A DNA stretch of 10,118 nt from an uncultured Flavobacteriales bacterium (GTDB taxonomy: Bacteria > Bacteroidota > Bacteroidia > Flavobacteriales_D > Sanyastnellaceae). A model generated the notes under the pieces. That model ran no database searches. It worked only from the letters and a program-made list of their open reading frames with translations, and had not been told where the DNA came from. The stretch spans positions 1-10,118 of the forward strand of contig CALKHD010000068.1 in NCBI GenBank assembly GCA_938092195.1, in the 5' to 3' direction. A program made the position numbers and the translations under genes. Below are positions 1 through 6,539 of the stretch, in pieces (positions within the stretch are counted from its first letter, which is position 1; each line of letters starts with the position of its first letter).

Positions 1-1542
1 CGTCAGCTTCGCCAGATTTTCATTCCACCCTTTGCTGCAGCCATTGACGCGGGTGCCGCAAGCATCATGGTCAACAGTGGTGAAATCAACGGCATTCCCG
101 TTCACGCGGACCACCACATCCTCACCGACATCCTCCGCGACGAGTTGGGTTTTGAAGGCATGGTTGTCACAGACTGGGAAGACATCAAGTACCTCTTCAG
201 CAGGCACATGGTTGCCGCTGACTACAAAGATGCGATTGACATGGCCATCAATGCAGGCATCGACATGAGCATGGTTCCTACAGACCTGAAGTTCCCCGTG
301 CTTTTGGCGGAGCTCGTGAGAGAAGGACGTGTGACCGAGGCCCGCATGGACGAGAGCGTTCGCCGCATCTTGGCCATGAAGTACGACTTGGGCCTGTTCG
401 AAACAGGAGGTGTGCCTCCTTCCATGGCCGATTATCCAGAAAAGTCCACCATTGAAGGCAGTGCCGCCCGAGCAGCCCTTGAAAGCATCACCGTCCTCAA
501 GAACGAGGGCAATCACGCCGTCAACGAAGGAGACCCCATCTTGCCCATCGGTGGTCAGGGTCGCATCCTCGTGACCGGACCCACAGCCAACAGTTTGAAT
601 GCACTCAACGGCGGATGGACGGGCACTTGGCAAGGAAAAGACCCCACGTACAACACCCCCGATCGTCCGACGGCCGTCGAAGCCATGCAAGAGGTGTTTG
701 GCGAAGACCGCATCTCCTTTGCAGAGGTCGGCATGGACTTCACCGACGCCGACATCGCCGACATTACCCGCAACCTAAACCCATTCACCACGCAATGCGC
801 TGTGGTGTTCTTGGGGGAGATGCCCTACACCGAAGGCGTGGGCAATGTCGAGGACATCGAGTTGTTCGACAACCAACAGAACTTGGTCAAGGCCCTGCAC
901 AAGCAAGGCATCCCCGTGATTGGCGTTTACGTAGGTGGGCGTCCGCGCACCCTCGCCAGCATCGAGCCCTTGCTCGACGCTTTCGTGATGGCCTACCTGC
1001 CTGGTGACTACGGCGCTCGCGCCATCGCCGACGTGCTAATCGGTGAATTCAACCCTTCAGGTCGCCTGCCATTCACATGGCCGCGTCACGCTTCGGCCCA
1101 TCTCACCCACGACCGCAAGCACACCGAGAATATCAAATCTAAGTTCTCCTTGAACGCGTACAATCCACTTTACACTTTTGGAAGCGGCCTCTCCTACTCC
1201 ACTGTGGTCACCGACACCATTGCTTTGACCCATAACGGCCCTGTGAACATGGGAGACGAGGTGAACGTGAAAGTCACCTTGACCAACACTGGAGACCGCT
1301 CCACCTCAGAAACTGTCATCCTTTATTCCCAAGACCGTGTGGCGAGCATCACACCTTCAGTGGATGAACTCAAGGCCTTCAAGCAGGTGGTTGTACCCGC
1401 TGGAGCCACCCTGGATGTAGACATTAGCGTTTCAACCACGGAACTCGGTTTCATTGGATTGAACAACGCCTATGTCGTAGAGCCTGGTGCATTCGGGCTC
1501 CGTGTGAAAGACCAAGTCGTTGAATTCAACTTGGAACGTTAA
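1..1542 (+). CDS. GH3 family beta-glucosidase / exo-beta-glucanase, 5'-truncated by the window edge
   Basis: The reading frame is open from base 1 and ends at TAA 1540-1542, giving 513 visible residues. GH3 enzymes of this type are usually about 750 residues, so roughly 240 N-terminal residues, including any signal peptide, lie outside; the ATG at 67 is internal. Visible in order: the end of the TIM-barrel domain with the nucleophile motif GFEGMVVTDWED (catalytic Asp at fragment residue 58, bases 172-174); the alpha/beta sandwich domain with GEMPYTEG, whose Glu at residue 278 (bases 832-834) is the likely acid/base by analogy with barley ExoI; the conserved GRLPFTWP and YTFGSGLSYS; and a C-terminal fibronectin-III-like domain at about 410-510. 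The family removes glucose from non-reducing ends of beta-glucans or oligosaccharides, with retention. No T9SS tail is present, so a periplasmic or lipoprotein enzyme is plausible, but the missing N-terminus would decide. Linkage specificity is inferred from the GH16 gene downstream. Confidence 0.95.
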   Translation, partial: RQLRQIFIPPFAAAIDAGAASIMVNSGEINGIPVHADHHILTDILRDELGFEGMVVTDWEDIKYLFSRHMVAADYKDAIDMAINAGIDMSMVPTDLKFPVLLAELVREGRVTEARMDESVRRILAMKYDLGLFETGGVPPSMADYPEKSTIEGSAARAALESITVLKNEGNHAVNEGDPILPIGGQGRILVTGPTANSLNALNGGWTGTWQGKDPTYNTPDRPTAVEAMQEVFGEDRISFAEVGMDFTDADIADITRNLNPFTTQCAVVFLGEMPYTEGVGNVEDIELFDNQQNLVKALHKQGIPVIGVYVGGRPRTLASIEPLLDAFVMAYLPGDYGARAIADVLIGEFNPSGRLPFTWPRHASAHLTHDRKHTENIKSKFSLNAYNPLYTFGSGLSYSTVVTDTIALTHNGPVNMGDEVNVKVTLTNTGDRSTSETVILYSQDRVASITPSVDELKAFKQVVVPAGATLDVDISVSTTELGFIGLNNAYVVEPGAFGLRVKDQVVEFNLER

Positions 1543-1571
1543 ATAGAACCCTTAACTCATATCAAACAGAC

Positions 1572-3452
1572 ATGAAACACCTTTATACCCTGGTTGCCTT
1601 TTGTGCAATCGCCCTGGGCACCCAAGCCCAAATGGTCAGCGTGACCTGGAACCTGAACATGAACAACGAGACTGTCGCTGCAGAAGGCCCATCCGTGGCG
1701 GGAGGAGCCGACTTTGGCTTTCCTGGCGACAACCCGATGAGCGATCCTGACGGAGACGGCATCTGGACCCTGACTGTTGAAGTGGCTTCAGGATACACCG
1801 GTTACTACACCTTCACCAACGGCGCCTGTGGCGACTGGTCATGCAAGGAGAACATCGCCGGTCAGGCCTGCGCAAATCCTGCCAACTACAATGACCGCTC
1901 TTTGGAGAACATCACCGAAGACACGGTGATCAATACCTGCTTTGGTCAATGCACCACCGACGGCAGCTGCACAGTTTCCAGTGATGTCGATGTCACCTTT
2001 CAGGTGGACATGAACAACGAGAACACCGACGGCGGTGTCTTCATGTTCGGTGGCTTTAACGGATGGAACGCTGGAGCCAATCCCATGGACGACTCCGACG
2101 GGGACGGCATTTACACCTTGACCTTGACGGCTTCCCCAGGTGGTTTCGAGTGGAAGTACATCAGTGGCGATGGCGAAGAGACCTTCGACCCTGCCGTTGA
2201 CGGCGCTTGCACCTTGACTTCTGGTGAGTTCACCAACCGCTTCATCTTGGTGGAAGGTTCCGACAACATCACCATGGATGTGGTTTGCTTCAACAGCTGT
2301 GACGCTTGCGATGCAACCCCTTGTGTGGACCCTGCTTTGATTGACACCACGGCCATTTGCCCAGCGATCTTTGCGCCTGTTTGTGGTTGCGACGGTGTGA
2401 CTTACAACAACGACTGCGAGGCTCAAAACTATGGTGGCGTCACATCTTGGACTGAAGGCGAATGCTCCAGCGCTTCTATGGTCACCTTCCAGGTGGACAT
2501 GAGTGACGAGGACATCCTCGGCCCCATTTACGTCACTGGAAGTTCCGTCGACGGCTGGTGCGGAACCTGTGTTGAAATGACCGACGCTGACGCCGATGGC
2601 ATTTATGAAGCCACTGTCGAGCTTGAGTCAGGAGACCACGAATACAAATACAACAACGGCGGTTGGGATGGCACTGAAAGCCTCGACACAGACGAGGATG
2701 CAGCCTGCACATTGACCACCGTTGATGAAGGCGGCACTTTCGTGAATCGCCTCTTGACCCTGGATCCTGGTGCTGGTGATGTGACCCTCGACGCAGTCTG
2801 CTTCAACAGCTGCGATGCTTGTGAAACTGTAGAAGTGCCGAACACCTCCGTCACATTCAATGTGGACATGAGCGAGCAAACCGTGAGCGGAAACGTTTAC
2901 ATCGCTGGAGCCACCATTGACAACTGGGCTGGCGCTCAAGTGGCATTGGATGATTCAGATGGCGACAACGTGTACTCCGTTACCCTCGAGCTCCCACAAG
3001 GAGACCACGAGTACAAGTACATGATCGGCAGCTGGGACACCAGCGAGCAGCTCGATCCTGAAGCCGATGCCGAGTGCACATTGACCACGGGTGGTTTCAC
3101 CAACCGCTTGCTCACCATCTCTTCTGAGGAAGCCCTCAACTTGGACGTGGTGTGCTACGAGTCATGCTCAGCTTGCGTAATCGACAACATTGCAGAGGTC
3201 AACACCATTGCATTCAATGTCTTCCCAAGTGTCACCGACGGCAACTTGACCGTCGCCTTCCCTGCTCCTTTGAATGGCGCTGCCCAAATTGAGCTCCGTG
3301 ACCTTTCCGGTCGCTTGGTGGAGAACACCAACTTGTCAGCAGGCATGACCCAATTGCAGATGGACCTCAGCAACGAAACTGACGGTTTCTATGTGGTTCG
3401 CGTTACCACAGGTTCACAAACCGCCACCAAGGTGGTTGTGAAGCAACACTAA
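1572..3452 (+). CDS. Secreted multi-repeat protein with Kazal-type domain and T9SS type A sorting tail; putative glycan-binding protein
   Basis: A 626-residue protein starting with a clear Sec signal peptide (MKHLYTLVAFCAIALGTQAQ, cleavage likely after AQA or AQAQ). Four related beta-sandwich repeats lie at about 22-133, 139-246, 303-417 and 426-535. Repeats 2-4 begin V-T-F-x-V-D-M and carry D-x-D-x-DG-I-Y acidic loops, EWKY/EYKY strands and a closing V-C-[FY]-x-S-C-x-A-C motif. A six-cysteine Kazal-type domain (251-298) separates repeats 2 and 3. Residues about 545-626 form a T9SS type A C-terminal sorting domain with DLSGRLV and GFYVVRV. The repeats resemble CBM20/CBM48-like or E-set carbohydrate-binding folds, with Trp in FNGWN, DGWCG and DNWAG. 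No catalytic motif is recognised. It sits 29 bases after GH3 and 19 before susC, so it probably belongs to the same operon. Likely role, by inference: an extracellular glycan-binding protein, cell-attached or released. Exact function unknown. Confidence 0.85.
   Translation: MKHLYTLVAFCAIALGTQAQMVSVTWNLNMNNETVAAEGPSVAGGADFGFPGDNPMSDPDGDGIWTLTVEVASGYTGYYTFTNGACGDWSCKENIAGQACANPANYNDRSLENITEDTVINTCFGQCTTDGSCTVSSDVDVTFQVDMNNENTDGGVFMFGGFNGWNAGANPMDDSDGDGIYTLTLTASPGGFEWKYISGDGEETFDPAVDGACTLTSGEFTNRFILVEGSDNITMDVVCFNSCDACDATPCVDPALIDTTAICPAIFAPVCGCDGVTYNNDCEAQNYGGVTSWTEGECSSASMVTFQVDMSDEDILGPIYVTGSSVDGWCGTCVEMTDADADGIYEATVELESGDHEYKYNNGGWDGTESLDTDEDAACTLTTVDEGGTFVNRLLTLDPGAGDVTLDAVCFNSCDACETVEVPNTSVTFNVDMSEQTVSGNVYIAGATIDNWAGAQVALDDSDGDNVYSVTLELPQGDHEYKYMIGSWDTSEQLDPEADAECTLTTGGFTNRLLTISSEEALNLDVVCYESCSACVIDNIAEVNTIAFNVFPSVTDGNLTVAFPAPLNGAAQIELRDLSGRLVENTNLSAGMTQLQMDLSNETDGFYVVRVTTGSQTATKVVVKQH
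1635..1970 (+). repeat. Protein repeat 1 of the T9SS-sorted protein (divergent copy)
   Basis: Residues about 22-133. It starts V-S-V-T-W-N-L-N-M and has the acidic DPDGDGIW loop and alternating strands of the other copies. It differs in its second half, where YYTFTNGACGDWSC and an AGQAC segment replace the EYKY and C-T-L-T-[ST] region, and its closing cysteines are spaced C-x3-C-x5-C rather than C-x3-C-x2-C. It contains two extra cysteines (86 and 91). The divergence suggests a different ligand or a capping role, which is inference. Confidence 0.6.
1986..2309 (+). repeat. Protein repeat 2 of the T9SS-sorted protein
   Basis: Residues about 139-246. It begins V-D-V-T-F-Q-V-D-M, then GGFNGWN (Trp 165), the acidic DSDGDGIY loop, FEWKY, GACTLTS and TNRF, and ends VVCFNSCDAC. 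Cysteines 213, 239, 243 and 246 recur at equivalent places in repeats 3 and 4, so two disulfides per repeat are plausible. The closing motif is nearly identical at the DNA level to that of repeat 3 (2286 onward versus 2799 onward), which points to duplication within the gene. Confidence 0.7.
2322..2465 (+). other. Kazal-type serine protease inhibitor-like domain
   Basis: Residues 251-298 hold six cysteines at 251, 263, 271, 273, 282 and 298 and the core PVCGCDGVTYNNDC, which is the bacterial Kazal pattern (the VCGCDG variant lacks the fifth cysteine of animal Kazal domains and gains one after VCG). By alignment with classical Kazal inhibitors the P1 reactive-site residue, two after the second cysteine, would be Ala 265. 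Kazal domains block serine proteases in animals; in bacterial secreted proteins the role is mostly unproven and the module may be structural. The domain is inserted between two glycan-binding-like repeats. Confidence 0.8.
2478..2822 (+). repeat. Protein repeat 3 of the T9SS-sorted protein
   Basis: Residues about 303-417: M-V-T-F-Q-V-D-M, DGWCGTC (Trp 329 with an additional Cys pair, 330 and 333), DADADGIY, GDHEYKY, AACTLTT, FVNRLL, and closing AVCFNSCDAC. It is most like repeat 4 through the shared GDHEYKY and C-T-L-T-T segments. The extra cysteine pair beside the putative ligand-contact Trp is specific to this copy. Confidence 0.7.
2847..3176 (+). repeat. Protein repeat 4 of the T9SS-sorted protein
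   Basis: Residues about 426-535: S-V-T-F-N-V-D-M, ATIDNWAG (Trp 451), DDSDGDNVY, GDHEYKY followed by GSWDTSE, AECTLTTGGFTNRLL, closing VVCYESCSAC. It leads into the T9SS sorting domain after a short linker. Confidence 0.7.
3204..3449 (+). other. T9SS type A C-terminal sorting domain
   Basis: The last about 82 residues (545-626) have the pattern of the Por secretion tail: an N-terminal F-N-V-F-P-S strand, I-E-L-R-D-L-S-G-R-L-V, a middle L-Q-M-D-L-S strand, G-F-Y-V-V-R-V-T, and a short basic end VVVKQH. In T9SS bacteria this domain directs proteins across the outer membrane and is removed by the PorU sortase, often with attachment to A-LPS. Its presence predicts an active T9SS elsewhere in the genome. 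Confidence 0.9.
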
Positions 3453-3471
3453 AACAGAACGACACAACACC

Positions 3472-6400
3472 ATGAGAATCTTGCTCCTCTTGGCTTGGCT
3501 CCTCCCCCTCTCTGGGGTGATGGCCCAGTCCATGGCTGTCACCGGAAAGGTGACAGATGCTGATGACGGCACCCCCCTTCCCGGGGTAACCGTCGTCGAA
3601 AAGGGAACCTACACAGGTGGCGTTACTGACCTCGATGGTCAGTACACCATCATGGTCAGTTCCCCCGACGCCGTCCTCACCTTCACCTACATCGGTTACA
3701 GAACGACCGACGAAAAAGTGGGTGGGAAATCCACACTTGACCTCTCCCTTTCTGCCGATGTGGCGGGATTGGAAGAAGCCATCGTGATTGGATACGGCAA
3801 TCAGCAGAGGAGCAAGATTTCAGGTGCTGTGGGCACCATTGACCTGAAGGACGCCACCTCTGTGCCCGTTTTGCGCACAGAGCAAGCGCTTCAAGGACGC
3901 GCCGCTGGTGTTCAGGTGACCCAGAACTCGGGTCAACCTGGCTCCACTCAGTCCATCCGGATTCGCGGTACGGGTTCATTGAACAACGCCGAGCCCTTGT
4001 GGGTTGTGGACGGAATTCCCACCGGCGGAATTGACTTCTTGAACCCCTCAGACATCGAGTCCATCTCCTTGCTCAAGGATGCTGCATCGGCAGCCATCTA
4101 TGGCGCACGTGGTGGAAACGGTGTGATTCTGGTCACCACCAAGAAAGGCGCCAAAGGGCAGCCTGCTCAGGTGACCTACGACACCTACTACGGCATCCAA
4201 GAGCCGTGGAAGAAGATGGGCCTTCTGAATGCAGAAGAGTACGCCATCCTCATGAACGAGAGTCGCGCCTCAGCCGGCCTCGTCCCCTATGCCCAATTGG
4301 CAGACCCCTCCGCTCTGGGCGAGGGAACCGACTGGCAAGACGCTTTGTTTGAGCGCGCCCCCATGGTGAACCACAGTTTCAACTTCACCAAAGGAACCGC
4401 CACCAGCTCCACAGCCATTGGCGGATCTCATTTCGCCCAAGACGGCATTATCGGTGGAGAAAAAGGCCGCTTTGAGCGGACCACCTTCCGGATCAGCACC
4501 CAGCAAGACGCTGGAGACCGCTTCCGCTTGGGCCAAACGGTCAACTTTACGCACATCGAGCGCAATGCCCTGGCCGAGAACAACGAGTTTGCCACACCTG
4601 TGGTCCGTGCATTGAACATGGACCCTGTGACTTTGGTGAGCCGCCCTGACGGCTCCTATGCCTATTCCGAGTTGATTGGCAGCGACATCGCCAACCCCAT
4701 CAACCAAGTGGCCACCACACACGACCAGTGGATGACCAACCGCTTTGTCGGCAACCTTTACGGAGAGTACGACCTCACCCAAGACCTGAAGGTTCGCTCA
4801 TCGGTGAACATTGACCTCTCCTTGGGTTCACAAAAGATTTTCCTGCCCTCGTATGACTTGGGCATTGGTGCCAACGACCCCAACCGCCCTGCTTACGAGT
4901 GGCGCGAAGTCAATGGACTCATCCGAAACGAAAACAAGTGGTCAAACTGGCAATGGGAGAACACCCTCCAGTACGACAAGGACTTGAAAAACGGAGATCG
5001 CTTTGAGGCCATTATGGGCTACTCCGCTCTGTATGGCAACTACCAAAACATTGGAACTTACCGCGACAGCTTGAACTCCAACGATCCCGATCTGGCCTTC
5101 TTGGACAACAGCCTCAACTTCAACGAGCAGGCCCCCAACGCCAGCGGAGGATTTGGTGAGAGCTCTTACCTGTCCACATTTGCCCGTCTTCAGTACGAGA
5201 TTGGAGACCGCTACTCTGTAAGCGGAACGGTTCGCCGCGATGGTTCGTCCAAGTTTGGCGCCAACAACCGCTACGGCATCTTCCCTTCTTTGTCTGCAGC
5301 CTGGAACCTCACCGAGATTCCTTGGGTGGTCGAGAAAGACTGGATTGAGTTTGCCAAGGTTCGTGCCTCTTGGGGTCGGAACGGAAACGCAGACGGCATT
5401 GGAAACTTTGACTTCACGTCTGTGGTCTTCAATGGTCAGAACTACACTTTCGGTCCTGACCAACAGCAAGTCAATGGCGCTGGCCCTGTCACCACATCCA
5501 ACCCCGACTTGAAGTGGGAGACTGTGGACCAGTTCAACGCCGGTGTTGATTTGGACCTCTACCGCGGTCGCTTCAACATTGTGCTCGACTACTTCGTGAA
5601 GAACACCAATGACATGCTCGCTGTGGTTCCCGTTCCAGGTGTTGTGGGCTTCCTCCCCGCGGCCACCAACGTGGCTTCTGCACGGAACAAAGGATTGGAG
5701 CTCGCTCTGACCTACCGAGGAGAGAGTGGAGACTGGGACTACGATGTGACCGGTAACCTGAGCGTGATTCGCAACGAAGTCACTGGGCTTGGTGAAGGGG
5801 GCACCCCCATCAGCACAGGCGGTGTCTTTGGCGCAGGCAACGACTTCTCGGCCTACACAGACATCGGTTTGCCGATGGCCGTGTTCTATGGCTACGAGAC
5901 AGCCGGCATCTTCCAGACCGACGAAGAGGCAACCGCGAACATGGCTCAGCCCGAAGCGGTGGCCGGCGACGTGATCTTCGTCGACCAAAATGAAGATGGC
6001 GTCTTGGATGAAAACGACAAGACGGTCATCGGCAATCCTCATCCAGACTTCATCTATGGCTTGACCACCAACTTGAAGTGGAAGAACTTTGACCTGAGCC
6101 TCTTCATTCAGGGCTCTCAAGGAAATGACCTCTTCAACGGCATCTTCCGTTATGACCTAAACACCACCAACCTCCCGGTGTCCGCCTTGGAGCGTTGGAC
6201 CGGTGAAGGCTCCACCAATGAGCACCCGCGCATCACACACACCGATGCCAACCAGAACAACCGAGTTTCTGATCGCTTTGTGGAAGACGGCTCATTCCTG
6301 CGTTTGAAAAACCTGCAGATTGGCTACAACATGCCCGACCGCATCTTGGAAAAGATGGACCTGGGCAAGCTTCGCTTTTACGTATCGGCAACCAACCTGC

Positions 6401-6528
6401 TGACTTTCACCAAGTACACAGGCCTCGATCCTGAGATCGGCTCCCGTGGAACGCTTGAAATCGGCATTGACCGTGGTTTCTACCCTGTCGCCCGCAACTT
6501 CATTGCTGGCATCAACGTCACTTTCTAA
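3472..6528 (+). CDS. SusC-family TonB-dependent outer-membrane transporter
   Basis: A 1018-residue protein, normal length for SusC/RagA transporters. The signal peptide is residues 1-19 (ends GVMAQ). A carboxypeptidase-regulatory-like N-terminal extension follows (about 22-95: VTGKVTDADDGTPLPGVTV, DLDGQYTI, FTYIGYRT), then a TonB-box-like EEAIVIGYG at 101-109, and the plug domain at about 112-225 with the family motifs QALQGRAAGVQV, IRIRGTGSLNNAEPLWVVDG and SISLLKDAASAAIYGARGGNGVI. The remainder is the 22-strand beta-barrel with repeated aromatic-rich strands, ending in a C-terminal Phe (INVTF) as expected for BAM insertion. Together with SusD it forms the lidded pump that imports oligosaccharides into the periplasm using TonB-ExoBD energy. 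The ATG at 3472 gives a proper signal peptide. No STN domain precedes the extension, so anti-sigma signalling through this protein is not expected. The cargo is inferred to be beta-glucan oligosaccharides. Confidence 0.97.
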   Translation: MRILLLLAWLLPLSGVMAQSMAVTGKVTDADDGTPLPGVTVVEKGTYTGGVTDLDGQYTIMVSSPDAVLTFTYIGYRTTDEKVGGKSTLDLSLSADVAGLEEAIVIGYGNQQRSKISGAVGTIDLKDATSVPVLRTEQALQGRAAGVQVTQNSGQPGSTQSIRIRGTGSLNNAEPLWVVDGIPTGGIDFLNPSDIESISLLKDAASAAIYGARGGNGVILVTTKKGAKGQPAQVTYDTYYGIQEPWKKMGLLNAEEYAILMNESRASAGLVPYAQLADPSALGEGTDWQDALFERAPMVNHSFNFTKGTATSSTAIGGSHFAQDGIIGGEKGRFERTTFRISTQQDAGDRFRLGQTVNFTHIERNALAENNEFATPVVRALNMDPVTLVSRPDGSYAYSELIGSDIANPINQVATTHDQWMTNRFVGNLYGEYDLTQDLKVRSSVNIDLSLGSQKIFLPSYDLGIGANDPNRPAYEWREVNGLIRNENKWSNWQWENTLQYDKDLKNGDRFEAIMGYSALYGNYQNIGTYRDSLNSNDPDLAFLDNSLNFNEQAPNASGGFGESSYLSTFARLQYEIGDRYSVSGTVRRDGSSKFGANNRYGIFPSLSAAWNLTEIPWVVEKDWIEFAKVRASWGRNGNADGIGNFDFTSVVFNGQNYTFGPDQQQVNGAGPVTTSNPDLKWETVDQFNAGVDLDLYRGRFNIVLDYFVKNTNDMLAVVPVPGVVGFLPAATNVASARNKGLELALTYRGESGDWDYDVTGNLSVIRNEVTGLGEGGTPISTGGVFGAGNDFSAYTDIGLPMAVFYGYETAGIFQTDEEATANMAQPEAVAGDVIFVDQNEDGVLDENDKTVIGNPHPDFIYGLTTNLKWKNFDLSLFIQGSQGNDLFNGIFRYDLNTTNLPVSALERWTGEGSTNEHPRITHTDANQNNRVSDRFVEDGSFLRLKNLQIGYNMPDRILEKMDLGKLRFYVSATNLLTFTKYTGLDPEIGSRGTLEIGIDRGFYPVARNFIAGINVTF

Positions 6529-6539
6529 TCCAGGCAGAC

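Noticed and set aside
67..69. ATG at 67 as the start of the GH3 gene
   Set aside because: The frame is open upstream to base 1 and the residues before it (IPPFAAAIDAGAAS) fit the GH3 barrel, so this Met is internal.
1543..1571. Possible promoter between GH3 and the repeat protein
   Set aside because: The 29 bases show no Bacteroidota -33/-7 pair (TTTG with TAnnTTTG) and are too short for a convincing promoter plus leader.
1839..2426. 195-codon minus-strand frame with Val/His-rich translation
   Set aside because: Antisense to the repeat protein; its composition mirrors the repeated Asp/Thr/Cys codons of the sense strand.
1986..3176. Repeated DNA as a CRISPR array or mobile-element repeat
   Set aside because: The repetition is at protein-domain scale (about 110 codons), in frame and diverged; there are no short direct repeats with spacers and no transposase or terminal inverted repeats.
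3453..3471. Possible terminator or attenuator before susC
   Set aside because: The 19-base gap has no inverted repeat and no T-run.
4942..6120. 392-codon open frame on the minus strand inside susC
   Set aside because: It lies wholly antisense to a certain SusC reading frame, has no recognisable domain or signal peptide, and is the expected by-product of codon bias in a GC-rich gene.
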